NCBI GenBank assembly: GCA_025934485.1
Contig: JAICXX010000002.1
Span: 1 to 64,000, forward strand
DNA: 64,000 bases
Direction: 5' to 3'
Origin: Chitinophagaceae bacterium
GTDB lineage: Bacteria > Bacteroidota > Bacteroidia > Chitinophagales > Chitinophagaceae
In this document: one piece after another, positions 8,270 through 16,758 of the stretch
How the letters are laid out: the number at the start of each line of letters is the position of its first letter
Numbering within the stretch: the first letter of the stretch is position 1
The notes under the pieces: generated by a model
Told to the model about the DNA's origin: nothing
What the model saw: only the letters and a program-made list of their open reading frames with translations
Databases searched by the model: none
Position numbers and translations under genes: made by a program

Positions 8270-8545
8270 ATGGGGAATCGCGATACGCGCTACGACCTTA
8301 TCGAGCCCATGATGTCTCAAGGGAAGATAGTGTCTTTTACAGATGTTTTTAAATATATAAAGAAAACTGTCGTTGCAATTGATCTGGGAAAGAAGGTGGA
8401 TCGCTTCACAGTGATGATGCACGATCCCAAAAAGTTTTCGGTAGGCGATATCTATAAGATGAGCGATCTGTTCAAGATCAGCCCGAGGCAGGTATTCGAG
8501 CTGATCGCCAACGAATATCTGCAAAAACATGAGCAAAGAGAATAG
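8270..8545 (+). CDS. Single-copy small-domain protein divergent from dnaE
   Basis: A 91-residue protein starting at the ATG at 8270 (MGNRDTRYDLIEPMM); a TTG six bases upstream is in frame but less likely. It contains one copy of the domain found twice in the protein at 3243-3860: GKIVSFTDVFKYI, KTVVAIDLGKKVDRF, IYKMSDLFKISPRQVFELI. The helix pattern suggests a compact helical, possibly DNA-binding, domain. It is transcribed away from dnaE across the shared operator region, the usual layout of an autoregulated regulator. Its function is unknown. Confidence 0.75.
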   Translation: MGNRDTRYDLIEPMMSQGKIVSFTDVFKYIKKTVVAIDLGKKVDRFTVMMHDPKKFSVGDIYKMSDLFKISPRQVFELIANEYLQKHEQRE

Positions 8546-8625
8546 TTTGCACTAGTAGTTCCATTACCATTGGCCAAGGGGCCCCTTATCCTTTAGAGTC
8601 ACCCTTAATTTAGACACCCTTTCGC

Positions 8626-8657
8626 AATAGGCCGCCCCGGTACGGGGCGGCCTTATT
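8626..8657. terminator. Bidirectional hairpin terminator
   Basis: AATAGGCCGCCCCG pairs with CGGGGCGGCCTTATT around GTA. It separates the convergent genes ending at 8545 and 8694. Confidence 0.75.
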
Positions 8658-8693
8658 GTTGGGATGTTTATGAGTGGGAGCCGAAGGATGAGA

Positions 8694-9653
8694 TCAGAGC
8701 CGAATCACGATCTTTCCTTTGGTGCGGCCGGTTTCTATGTTTTGGTGCGCTGCAGGGATCTGGTCGAACGGGAAGGTTTGTGAGATGTGGCTATGCAGGG
8801 CGCCGGTCAGAAGCAGTTCAGCGATCGACTCCATGTCGGCGCCGTTGGAGGAGACTCCCAGCCTGTGGGCGAAGATATTTTTTTCCCTGATCTTTTGCAG
8901 CAGTGCTTCGTCGGTGAAGAACTCGACGATGCTGATCAGGCGGCCGCCGTTTTTCAGCGCTGCGACGGAACGATCCAGATGGCCGGGTGTGCTTACGGAG
9001 TCCAGGACGATATCGGCGTCGTTGATGACGTCTTCGAACCGCTGGGTTTTATAGTCGATGTGCTGGTGGGCGCCGAGTTGCAAAACGAAGCCCTTGTTCT
9101 CCGGGGAGCTGGTGGTGATCGCCGTTGCGCCGAAGTGTTTGGCGATCTGGATGGCGTAGTGGCCTACTCCGCCAGCGCCGGAGTGGATGAGAACTTTGTC
9201 TCCTTTCTTTATTTTGGCGTAGGTCACCAGCGCCTGCCAGGCGGTGAGGGCGGCGAGGGTAGCGGCGGCGGCTTCTTCGTGAGAGCTGTTGGCGGGTTTG
9301 AGGGCCAGCTGGTATTCGGGAGCCGTGACGTATTCTGCATAGGCTTTGCCGTGACCTGTAAAACGGATCATGCCGAAGACCTCGTCTCCTTTTTTGAACC
9401 GCGTCACGGCGGCGCCCGTGGCTGTTACGACGCCGGAGACATCCCAGCCCAGGATCACCGGCGATTCTCCCGGCTGAAGCTGGAGCACGAAGTTGAGAAA
9501 GGCTTCATTACCGCGAACGACTGTATCTACAGGATTGATGCTGATCGCTTTAGTTTGTATGAGTACTTCATTTTCGGCCGGCTGGGGGATGGGGAGCTCG
9601 GCGAACTGTAAGTTTTCAACACCGCCGGGTTTGACTAAGACCAATGCTTTCAT
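8694..9653 (-). CDS. NADP-dependent zinc-free MDR oxidoreductase (quinone-oxidoreductase type)
   Basis: The 319-residue protein has the medium-chain dehydrogenase layout: an N-terminal GroES-like domain (INPVDTVVRG, GWDVSGVV) and a Rossmann domain with GAGGVGHYAIQIAK near residues 155-168. The cysteine ligands for structural or catalytic zinc are absent, as in quinone oxidoreductase-like members. Substrate cannot be predicted. It is divergent from the AraC gene at 9741 across an 87-base gap, and such pairs often consist of a regulator and its target. Confidence 0.88.
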   Translation of the reverse strand: MKALVLVKPGGVENLQFAELPIPQPAENEVLIQTKAISINPVDTVVRGNEAFLNFVLQLQPGESPVILGWDVSGVVTATGAAVTRFKKGDEVFGMIRFTGHGKAYAEYVTAPEYQLALKPANSSHEEAAAATLAALTAWQALVTYAKIKKGDKVLIHSGAGGVGHYAIQIAKHFGATAITTSSPENKGFVLQLGAHQHIDYKTQRFEDVINDADIVLDSVSTPGHLDRSVAALKNGGRLISIVEFFTDEALLQKIREKNIFAHRLGVSSNGADMESIAELLLTGALHSHISQTFPFDQIPAAHQNIETGRTKGKIVIRL

Positions 9654-9740
9654 ATACTTGTTTTTTGATGACTTAAAATTCAGGTTTTCGGCTCGCGGAA
9701 GGTGGTATCATTTTGGGTTAATATTGTAAATTAGCGGGGT

Positions 9741-10571
9741 ATGATCATTCAGAATTTGCACCAGGCGTTCGATATCGAATATAAAGAGGTGGATATCTGT
9801 CCGATAGACGAACATCGTCATACATTTTTCGAGCTGGTGTATATCCTCCATGGGAATGGGGAACAGCAGGTCAACCAGCATGGCCTGGCTTATGCACCGG
9901 GCGATCTCTTTCTTATTCTTCCCCAGGATACCCATGTCTTCGTATGTGCTGCAACGACAGGCTTTCTTTTTGTACGCTTCAACGATATTTACCTGGAAGG
10001 CGGAATTCAAAAGATGGAGTTTATCTTTCACAATGCTTCGCATACTCCAGGATGCATCCTCCGGGAGGAGGGGGACAGGCCCCTGGTGCGGGCATTGGCG
10101 GAAGCGCTGGCGCGGGAAAGCGGCGGCGACCGGAAGTTTCACCGGGAGGTCATCCAGCAGCTGGTGAATACGCTGATCACGCTTGTGGCCAGGAATATCG
10201 GCTTACCGGTACCCGACCGCCTGGTGGAGGGGCAGAGCAGGCTGATATTGGACATCATCGGCTATATCCATCAGCATATCTACTCTCCGGAGCTGCTGAG
10301 GGCCAACGAGCTGGCGTCAAATTTCAATATTTCGATCAACTATATCAGTGAATACTTCAAAAAGCAAACCGGCGAGACGCTTCAGCAATACATCACCGGC
10401 TACAAGCTCAAGCTGGTCGAGAGCCGGTTGCGTTATAGCGATCTGCGGATGGGCGAGATCGTTGCCGAACTGGGGTTTACCGATGAAAGCCATCTGAACC
10501 GGACCTTTAAGAAGTATCGGGGGATGAGTCCGAGCTTTTATCGTAAACAAATGCGTATATTGAGTAGATGA
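9741..10571 (+). CDS. AraC family transcriptional regulator
   Basis: A 276-residue protein with an N-terminal cupin-like sensor (HRHTFFELVYILHGNGEQQV, PGDLFLILP) and a C-terminal double helix-turn-helix (residues about 185-270: ELASNFNISINYISEYFKK, then MGEIVAELGFTDESHLNRTFKK and MSPSFYRKQ). It is divergent from the MDR oxidoreductase and overlaps the next gene by four bases (ATGA), so it is coupled to the lipoprotein. The oxidoreductase promoter is a likely target; the inducer is unknown. Confidence 0.9.
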   Translation: MIIQNLHQAFDIEYKEVDICPIDEHRHTFFELVYILHGNGEQQVNQHGLAYAPGDLFLILPQDTHVFVCAATTGFLFVRFNDIYLEGGIQKMEFIFHNASHTPGCILREEGDRPLVRALAEALARESGGDRKFHREVIQQLVNTLITLVARNIGLPVPDRLVEGQSRLILDIIGYIHQHIYSPELLRANELASNFNISINYISEYFKKQTGETLQQYITGYKLKLVESRLRYSDLRMGEIVAELGFTDESHLNRTFKKYRGMSPSFYRKQMRILSR

Positions 10572-11041
10572 AATACACCTTACTCATCCCCGTTTGCTTG
10601 CTGGTCTTTTCTTGCCAGACCCCTTCGACATCTGCGCCCGGCGCCGCGGCGGCCGCGCCGCCGGACTCTTCTTCCACGGCTTTGCCTATCCAGGGTACCT
10701 GGCGGTTGATCACGGGCACGGTGATCACGAAAGGCGTTCCGGTGGTGACCGATTATACGAAGGGATCGAGCTTTATCAAGATACGGAACGGCTCGCATTT
10801 CGCCTTTTTAAAACATGATCTGAACGTGGCTAAGGACTCTTCCAATCATTTCGATGCCGGTGGTGGGGTCTATACGCTCAAAGGCGATCAATATACGGAG
10901 CATCTCGACTATTATACCGACAAACAGTACGAAGGGCAGAGCTATACCTTTACCGTGAGCTTTCATGGCGACACGCTTGTGCAGCAGGGTATGGAAGGCG
11001 CGGACCGGGAGAACATCGAGCGATATGTGCGACTAAAATAA
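10568..11041 (+). CDS. Small lipoprotein of unknown function
   Basis: 157 residues with a lipoprotein signal peptide ending in LLVFSC (Cys16), an Ala/Pro/Ser-rich linker and a compact beta-rich domain starting IQGTWRLITGT, which recalls lipocalin-like stress domains found in Bacteroidota lipoproteins. The start codon overlaps the stop of the AraC gene. No enzymatic motif is visible. Confidence 0.75.
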   Translation: MKYTLLIPVCLLVFSCQTPSTSAPGAAAAAPPDSSSTALPIQGTWRLITGTVITKGVPVVTDYTKGSSFIKIRNGSHFAFLKHDLNVAKDSSNHFDAGGGVYTLKGDQYTEHLDYYTDKQYEGQSYTFTVSFHGDTLVQQGMEGADRENIERYVRLK

Positions 11042-11061
11042 ATTGCAAAAAAGACCCGCCT

Positions 11062-11130
11062 GTCGGGCTGGAAGCCCGACGCCCGAAGGGCCATCATAAA
11101 CGAAGAAGACCCCGCGAAGCGGGGTCTTCT
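11062..11130. terminator. Two consecutive hairpins between convergent genes
   Basis: The first stem is GTCGGGCT/AGCCCGAC (11062-11080). The second, AGAAGACCCCGC/GCGGGGTCTTCT with loop GAA (11104-11130), is followed by Ts on the plus strand, and lies between the lipoprotein and OmpA genes. The second is a strong bidirectional terminator. Confidence 0.8.
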
Positions 11131-11132
11131 TT

Positions 11133-12032
11133 TTATTGAGCATCGTCTGGCGTCTGTAGCAGGCGATACAGCTCATCCAGTTTGGGGGATAAGATGATAT
11201 CGGTCCTTCTGTTGAGTGCCCGGCCTTCCGAGGTGCTGTTGCTTTGAACGGGATCGTACTGGCTATGGCCCGAAGCGATCACGCGGGTGGGGTCGACCTG
11301 GTAATCGTTGGTGAGGATGCGTACGATGGATGCGGAACGTGCGAGGCTGAGGTCCCAGTTATCCTGATATCTTCCGTGGATCGGTATAGAGTCGGTGTGG
11401 CCTTCGATGTCGACCGTGATGTCGGCATTAGCGTTGAGGACGGCGGCCAGCTTGCCAAGGGCTTCTTTGCCTTTGGGGTTGACGACGGCGCTACCGCTGG
11501 GGAACAGCAGATTTTCCGACAAGCTCACGTATACTTTGCCATTCTTGATCGAGACGGACAGTTCGTTCGATTTAAAGCCTACCAGGGCGTCCGTCATTTT
11601 CTTCCGGATCTGCTCTATGGCTTTTTTCTGTTTGTCCATGAGGGCCTGGAGATGTTCCAGCTTGGCCTGCTGCGTGATCAGGTCTTGTTTGCTTTTGCTG
11701 AGCAGGGCCAGCCGGTTAGCGGACTCGGTGGAGAGGTCTTTGTTTTTATCCCGCAGGTCGGCGAGCTGTTTTGTCGCCGTTGCCAGCTGGCTTTGGGTGT
11801 TGGCCAGTTCCTGGCTAAGCGAATCGATCTGGTGCTGCCGGTCGGCCGCCAGCTGATCCGCCTGGGAGAGCTTCGATTGCAGGTCTTTGACCTTGCCCGC
11901 CAGCTGTGCGCTATCATAACGGGCAGAGGAGAGTGCCTGTTGGGAGGCGTTAAACTTACTGGTAGGAACACAACCCGTGAACAATGCAAAACCCGCAGCG
12001 AGTGAAAGAAGTGCGGAAGAGATCTTTGTCAT
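11133..12032 (-). CDS. OmpA-family peptidoglycan-binding lipoprotein with long coiled coil
   Basis: 299 residues. A lipoprotein signal ends at ALFTGC (Cys21). Residues about 30-150 form a long heptad-rich coiled coil. Residues about 165-285 are an OmpA-like domain with VDIEGHTDSIPI, LSLARSASIVRIL and GRALNRRTDI, the residues that contact diaminopimelate. It likely links the outer membrane to the cell wall. Its promoter region is shared with the divergent M1 peptidase gene. Confidence 0.92.
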   Translation of the reverse strand: MTKISSALLSLAAGFALFTGCVPTSKFNASQQALSSARYDSAQLAGKVKDLQSKLSQADQLAADRQHQIDSLSQELANTQSQLATATKQLADLRDKNKDLSTESANRLALLSKSKQDLITQQAKLEHLQALMDKQKKAIEQIRKKMTDALVGFKSNELSVSIKNGKVYVSLSENLLFPSGSAVVNPKGKEALGKLAAVLNANADITVDIEGHTDSIPIHGRYQDNWDLSLARSASIVRILTNDYQVDPTRVIASGHSQYDPVQSNSTSEGRALNRRTDIILSPKLDELYRLLQTPDDAQ

Positions 12033-12164
12033 AGACTTAGACTTTAACTTAGATAATGGCCGCTAATTTACAGCATTTTATCTTAGCACTGCATTAGAAT
12101 CGCATTAGATCGTCATGTGTAGCCAAAAGCTTATCTTGGCTGGAATAACCTAAAACTTTTGCCT

Positions 12165-14036
12165 ATGACGCGGCTACTTATTGCATTGTTGTGTACCTGT
12201 TGTTGTGGCGGGGCCTTCGCCCAGCCCGTGCTGCCTGTGCCGCGGAATATCCAGGCGGCTATCGACAAGGGCACGCGTACCACCACCGGTATGCCCGGGC
12301 CCAACTACTGGCAGAACCGGGCGGACTATTCCATCCAGGTGCGATTCGATCCGCGAACGCGGTTGGTGAGCGGCCAGGAATCAATCGCCTATACCAACAA
12401 CAGCCCGGATACGCTGAGACAGCTACTTTTTAAGTTGTATCCGAATCTCTATAAAAAAGGAGCGGCTAGGAATTCGGCCGTGAAACCGGATGATCTCACG
12501 GATGGGGTAGCGGTGAGCAATGTCGCGATCGAAGGCCAGCCGGCGACGGGTGCACCCAAAGGGGCCAATGGAACGGATATGGGCCTTGGAACACCTTCGA
12601 TCGCGCCGGGGCAGACCCTGCATGTGTCGCTGGACTTTGCCTATACGTTGAACAAGACCTCGCATATCCGTACGGGACAGGTCGACAGCGGCGCTTTTTT
12701 CATCGCCTATTTTTTCCCACGGGTAGCCGTATACGATGACATTGACGGATGGAACCGCAATCCTTACCTGGGCGATGTGGAGTTCTACAATGATTTCTGC
12801 AATTTCGACGTGGGGATCACGGTTCCCGGCGATTACACGGTATGGGGAACGGGTGATCTGGTCAACCGCCAGGAGGTCTTATCCCCGGTGGTCAATCAGC
12901 GGATCGACCGGGCGTCCACGGGCAACGACATCGTGAATGTTGTAGATACGGCCGAGCTTGGTTCGGTGATGCACCGGGCCGACTCCAATACCTGGAAATT
13001 CAGCGCGAAGAATGTCACCGATTTCGTATTTGCGACAAGCAATCATTATGTCTGGCAATCCTCCAGTGTCGTGGTAGACCCTGCCACGGGCCGGCGGACG
13101 CGGGTAGATGCGGTGTTCAATCCCGCGCATAAGGATTTCTTCGAGGTGGCGGGCTTTGCGCGGAAAACGGTGGAGGCCATGAGTTACCGGTTCCCGGCCT
13201 GGCCCTATCCTTATCCGCATGAAACGGTCTTCGACGGGCTCGATCAGATGGAGTATCCTATGATGGTAAACGATAACCCGCTAGAGAACCGGGCCGAAGC
13301 CATAGAGCTCACCGATCACGAGATCTTTCATACGATGTTCCCTTTTTACATGGGTGTCGATGAAACGAAATATGCGTGGATGGATGAAGGGTGGGCCAGT
13401 ATCGGGGAATGGCTGATCTCGCCGATGATCGATTCGACGATCGTCGACGAGTATGGCGTAGGCGCCTATGCAGCCGGCGGAGGCAAGGAGACCGATCTGC
13501 CGGTGATCACCCTGAGTACGCAGGAGAATGGGGTCGATTATTTTCTGAATGCCTATGCCAAGCCGGCCTTTGGTTATCTCTATGTCAAAGACCTGTTAGG
13601 CGACAGCTTATTCCGGAAGGGCCTGCATGAATACATCCGTATATGGCATGGCAGGCATCCGGGGCCGCTGGATTTCTTCGGTAGCGTCAATGCCGGGTCG
13701 GGTCGTAACCTGAACTGGTTCTGGAAACGCTGGTTCTATGACAATGGCTATCCCGACCTCGGCATCAAAGCCGTCACGCATAAGGGAGCCGTCGCTTCCG
13801 TGGTCATCATCAACAAAGGCGGCAAACCCATTCCCATCGATCTCGCCATCGAGTGCGCGGATGGGACGACCCGGAAGATCCATCGAAGTGTGAAAGTCTG
13901 GGAGAGGGGAAATACCGAAGTGTCGATACCCGTGGAGACGGGATCGCCCATAAAAAAGATGCGGCTGGGCAGCACGTATGATCCGGACAGCGTACCGGCG
14001 GATAATGTATGGCCTAGAAGTTCGGGTCGAAGTTGA
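12165..14036 (+). CDS. Secreted M1-family zinc aminopeptidase-like protein
   Basis: 623 residues from the ATG at 12165; the TTG two codons earlier is less likely. A signal peptide (LLIALLCTCCCGGAFAQ) is followed by a beta-sandwich N-domain and the gluzincin motif HEIFH near residue 388, with the third zinc ligand in MDEGWAS 19 residues on. The family trims N-termini of peptides, here outside the cytoplasm. The C-terminal 12 residues overlap the stop of an opposing coding-looking fragment (14012-14155). Confidence 0.92.
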   Translation: MTRLLIALLCTCCCGGAFAQPVLPVPRNIQAAIDKGTRTTTGMPGPNYWQNRADYSIQVRFDPRTRLVSGQESIAYTNNSPDTLRQLLFKLYPNLYKKGAARNSAVKPDDLTDGVAVSNVAIEGQPATGAPKGANGTDMGLGTPSIAPGQTLHVSLDFAYTLNKTSHIRTGQVDSGAFFIAYFFPRVAVYDDIDGWNRNPYLGDVEFYNDFCNFDVGITVPGDYTVWGTGDLVNRQEVLSPVVNQRIDRASTGNDIVNVVDTAELGSVMHRADSNTWKFSAKNVTDFVFATSNHYVWQSSSVVVDPATGRRTRVDAVFNPAHKDFFEVAGFARKTVEAMSYRFPAWPYPYPHETVFDGLDQMEYPMMVNDNPLENRAEAIELTDHEIFHTMFPFYMGVDETKYAWMDEGWASIGEWLISPMIDSTIVDEYGVGAYAAGGGKETDLPVITLSTQENGVDYFLNAYAKPAFGYLYVKDLLGDSLFRKGLHEYIRIWHGRHPGPLDFFGSVNAGSGRNLNWFWKRWFYDNGYPDLGIKAVTHKGAVASVVIINKGGKPIPIDLAIECADGTTRKIHRSVKVWERGNTEVSIPVETGSPIKKMRLGSTYDPDSVPADNVWPRSSGRS

Positions 14037-14155
14037 AATAGATGGGGTTCGACAGGCCGACCATATTGCCGCGGGGGTCGCTGCCGCCGCGGCCGGTGAG
14101 CTTGCGACCGTTTGTGTCGTTTGTCCAGGGCGGAGGCCGTCTGGACTATGGCGGC
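14012..14155 (-). pseudogene. Possible C-terminal gene remnant
   Basis: On the minus strand a short open stretch ends at 14012 with a sequence rich in Gly/Asn and ending NPIYFNFDPNF, which looks like the tail of a secreted beta protein. It has no start codon or upstream continuation (an in-frame stop lies before it) and overlaps the end of the M1 peptidase. It may be a leftover of a deleted convergent gene, or chance. Confidence 0.25.
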
Positions 14156-14169
14156 ATATTAGGAAATTG

Positions 14170-15000
14170 TTACTTCCCCCCGGAGAAGAGATAGCGGAGC
14201 CCGCTGTTTAGCGCGGCGGGAAAGACGGAGAAGTGGGTCTCGCCTTCCAGCACCTGTGTCCGGATGCGGAGGTTGGGGTAATGCCGGCCGTCGAGAAGCC
14301 CCGCGAGCTGTTTTACGTTTGTTTCCATATGGGTAAAGCCCGCCTCGGTCTCTTCGCGGCCGCCGGCGGAAAGATAGATGCGTGCTTTCAGGTCCCGGTG
14401 GGTTTGGGTGTATTCCCGAAGGTATTTGAAGATCACGGTGCTGTCGTACCAGATGGATGGGCTGGCGATCAGGTACCGTTGGAATGTCTCCGGCTGGTGA
14501 AAAAGAACATAGAGACCGAATACGCCGCCGATGGCCATGCCTGCATAGACGGCGTCGGAAGACGCCCTGTAGTTCTTATGGACGAATGGCATCAGCTCTT
14601 CTTTGATGAATCGGAGAAATACGGCCGACCGGCCGGCATGGGAACGGCGGAGTGTGGGATCGCGATCGGGGGTCATGTCGCGGAGACGCAGGATTCGGGC
14701 GAGGCTATCGGTGCGGTAGCCGATGCCCACGACGATGATGGGTGGGAGCTGTTTTTTTTGCATCATGCGCCGGGCGGACCGGACAGCGTCCGTGAAATTG
14801 TTGTTGGCATCGGTGACATACAGTACGGGATAGCTGGAATGAGCAGTGTTGTAGCCGGCTGGCAAGGCAACGGAGATCACGTAGTCGTCGCTGGCGATGG
14901 CGGAATGCAGATGCCTGGTCTGTGTGCTGTCCTTTTGCTGGGCCGTTGCCTGTGTGAAGGGTAGGAGGAGGATCAGCACGATATAGCTGTATGATTGCAT
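14170..15000 (-). CDS. Secreted esterase-fold protein lacking the nucleophile serine
   Basis: A signal peptide (MQSYSYIVLILLLPFTQATA) starts at the ATG at 15000; the longer TTG start would precede it awkwardly. The 276-residue protein fits the putative esterase (Fes/IroE-like alpha/beta hydrolase) family: YPVLYVTDANNNF, IIVVGIGYR, RDMTPDRDP, a C-terminal ETHFSVFP carrying the catalytic His. The nucleophile elbow, normally GxSxGG, reads GMAIGG with Ala (codon GCC). It is therefore probably not a classical serine esterase; binding or decay are both possible. Confidence 0.8.
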   Translation of the reverse strand: MQSYSYIVLILLLPFTQATAQQKDSTQTRHLHSAIASDDYVISVALPAGYNTAHSSYPVLYVTDANNNFTDAVRSARRMMQKKQLPPIIVVGIGYRTDSLARILRLRDMTPDRDPTLRRSHAGRSAVFLRFIKEELMPFVHKNYRASSDAVYAGMAIGGVFGLYVLFHQPETFQRYLIASPSIWYDSTVIFKYLREYTQTHRDLKARIYLSAGGREETEAGFTHMETNVKQLAGLLDGRHYPNLRIRTQVLEGETHFSVFPAALNSGLRYLFSGGK

Positions 15001-15042
15001 GTACTTTGGTGTGGTTAGACCAACCAATTTACAACTAAAAGC

Positions 15043-15072
15043 AAAGCCGGCCCGTTTTGGAAGGCCGGCTTT
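15043..15072. terminator. Hairpin in the divergent interval
   Basis: AAAGCCGGCC pairs with GGCCGGCTTT around a ten-base loop, with T-runs on the plus side. It lies between two divergently transcribed genes, where it may insulate readthrough or act as a leader structure for the gene at 15129. Confidence 0.5.
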
Positions 15073-15128
15073 TTCCCTTGCGCCGGATAATCCCGGATTT
15101 GGCCTTATCTTGCACGGGTAGTACGTAT

Positions 15129-16118
15129 ATGAAAAAATCAGTTGTTCTCTTCCGGCATCTAAGCCTCGTGTTTTTTGTTTGTCTTTCTTTGTTCGCTGCG
15201 GGCCAGGTTCCCGAGCCGAATACGATCCTTTTTGGCCGGGGCACTTACCCGGGCGACGATAGCAGTTATGCGATGATCCGGTCTTCGGGTTTTACGACGA
15301 TGATGCTTTCGAGCTTTTATATCAAAGCGAATGGAGATGTATATTCGGGTGACGACGGAAGCCGGCCCGTGATCCATGCGGGGCATTATTCGGGGGATGA
15401 GGGCTGGCTCAAGCGGGTAGCTTCACTGCGCAAGGACGGTTCGATCCGGCGGATCGAGATCCTGCTGGAAGGGCGATGGTATGGTCAGCCGCCCAATACC
15501 TATGATTTTATCCGGGACTGGATCGATTCCAGCAAGGGGGCGCCGGGCACCGTTGCCGGAACGGGGCGCGGAAGTACCCTGTACGGCATCCTTAAGGTCA
15601 TGAAGGAGACCATCGGGGTGGACGCCATTTGTATCGACGACGAGTCGGTGTATGACAGCGCGTCGATCATCCGGCTGGGTGAACTGGCCCGGAAGACCGG
15701 GTTGCACATGACCCTTTGCCCCTTTACTAAGATACCTTACTGGAAATCCATCCTTGACAACAGCCGTGCGGGTGTGGTCGACGCCATCTATCTGCAATGT
15801 TATGACGGCGGCAAGAATGCTGTCCCGGGCGACTGGGTCCGGGGGCTGGCGTCTGCCGTGCCGGTGTATCCGATCTTTTTGTGTCGTGGGGCGTTTAGTA
15901 CCTGCGGTGTTTCGCATAACAGCAAATCGCCGGAGGAGATCAGGGCGCAGCTGCGGGAGTTCAAGACCGGCGATCCCGACCTATCCGGTGCCGGTGTCTG
16001 GCAGATGGCGGATATCAAAGACTATATCCGGCAGCGGTGTTCGGTAAGCGACCCTTCTTCGGGGAGCGCCACTACGGTACCGCAGTACCTGGAGCAGCTC
16101 AGGGAAAGCCTTCATTAA
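15129..16118 (+). CDS. Secreted TIM-barrel protein, GH18-like
   Basis: 329 residues with a signal peptide (about 1-25, ending AAGQ) from the ATG at 15129. The body reads as a TIM barrel: GFTTMMLSSFYI, IRRIEILLEGRWYG, VDAICIDDE, TLCPF and AIYLQCYDGG. VDAICIDDE resembles the GH18 chitinase motif (hydrophobic, D, G, x, D, x, D, x, E) with the last Asp and Glu present but Gly and the first inner Asp replaced. I infer a carbohydrate-related, possibly non-canonical glycosidase. It stands alone upstream of the sigma factor gene. Confidence 0.55.
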   Translation: MKKSVVLFRHLSLVFFVCLSLFAAGQVPEPNTILFGRGTYPGDDSSYAMIRSSGFTTMMLSSFYIKANGDVYSGDDGSRPVIHAGHYSGDEGWLKRVASLRKDGSIRRIEILLEGRWYGQPPNTYDFIRDWIDSSKGAPGTVAGTGRGSTLYGILKVMKETIGVDAICIDDESVYDSASIIRLGELARKTGLHMTLCPFTKIPYWKSILDNSRAGVVDAIYLQCYDGGKNAVPGDWVRGLASAVPVYPIFLCRGAFSTCGVSHNSKSPEEIRAQLREFKTGDPDLSGAGVWQMADIKDYIRQRCSVSDPSSGSATTVPQYLEQLRESLH

Positions 16119-16201
16119 ATATTAATAAATATTTATTTTACATTTATGTCATAAATTGTAAGTCCTAATTTGTATACATTCGTCGCTCAAAACTAACAAA
16201 A

Positions 16202-16735
16202 TTGCTTAGCATAAAGGAATTAAAGGATGGGGATGAATATTACTTCAGAAAAGTATTTGATCAATACCATCAAAAACTTTATTTCTTCATTCTATACAAA
16301 ACAAGATCCGAATATATAGCCGAAGAAGTGGTGCAGATGGCATTTACGAAACTTTGGCGATGCCGTCAAACCCTACAGGAAGAATACACCATCTCCACCC
16401 AGTTATTCCGGATCGCCACTACCATACTCATCGACTTTTTGCGAAAATATAATAATAAAAATGTGGTGACCGCCCGGCTGGATGTAGTCGAGATCGAACG
16501 GGGGATCGACAGTACAACCGAGAAAATGCGCGGCGCCGAATTGCAAAAGAGGATATCGGAAGCCGTCAATGACCTGCCCCCTATGCGGAAGCAGGTATTC
16601 GAGATGAGCCGGGAGCAGGGTATGACCTACCGGGAAATTGCCGAAACCTTATCCGTCTCTTCCAAGACTGTTGAAACACATATATATAAAGCGCTGAAGC
16701 AGATAAAAAAGCATATCAGCGTAGTCATCGATTAA
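16202..16735 (+). CDS. ECF RNA polymerase sigma factor (FecI-like)
   Basis: 177 residues. Region 2 shows YHQKLYFFILYKTRSEYIAEEVVQMAFTKLW split over residues 18-50; region 4 shows MRKQVFEMSREQGMTYREIAETLSVSSKTVETHIYKALKQI. The start is TTG (no in-frame ATG or GTG nearby). It is followed by fecR and a TonB receptor, the standard cell-surface-signalling set. An AT-rich leader (16119-16201) precedes it. Confidence 0.9.
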   Translation: MLSIKELKDGDEYYFRKVFDQYHQKLYFFILYKTRSEYIAEEVVQMAFTKLWRCRQTLQEEYTISTQLFRIATTILIDFLRKYNNKNVVTARLDVVEIERGIDSTTEKMRGAELQKRISEAVNDLPPMRKQVFEMSREQGMTYREIAETLSVSSKTVETHIYKALKQIKKHISVVID

Positions 16736-16758
16736 CCTATTTACAAATTGATATTAAA

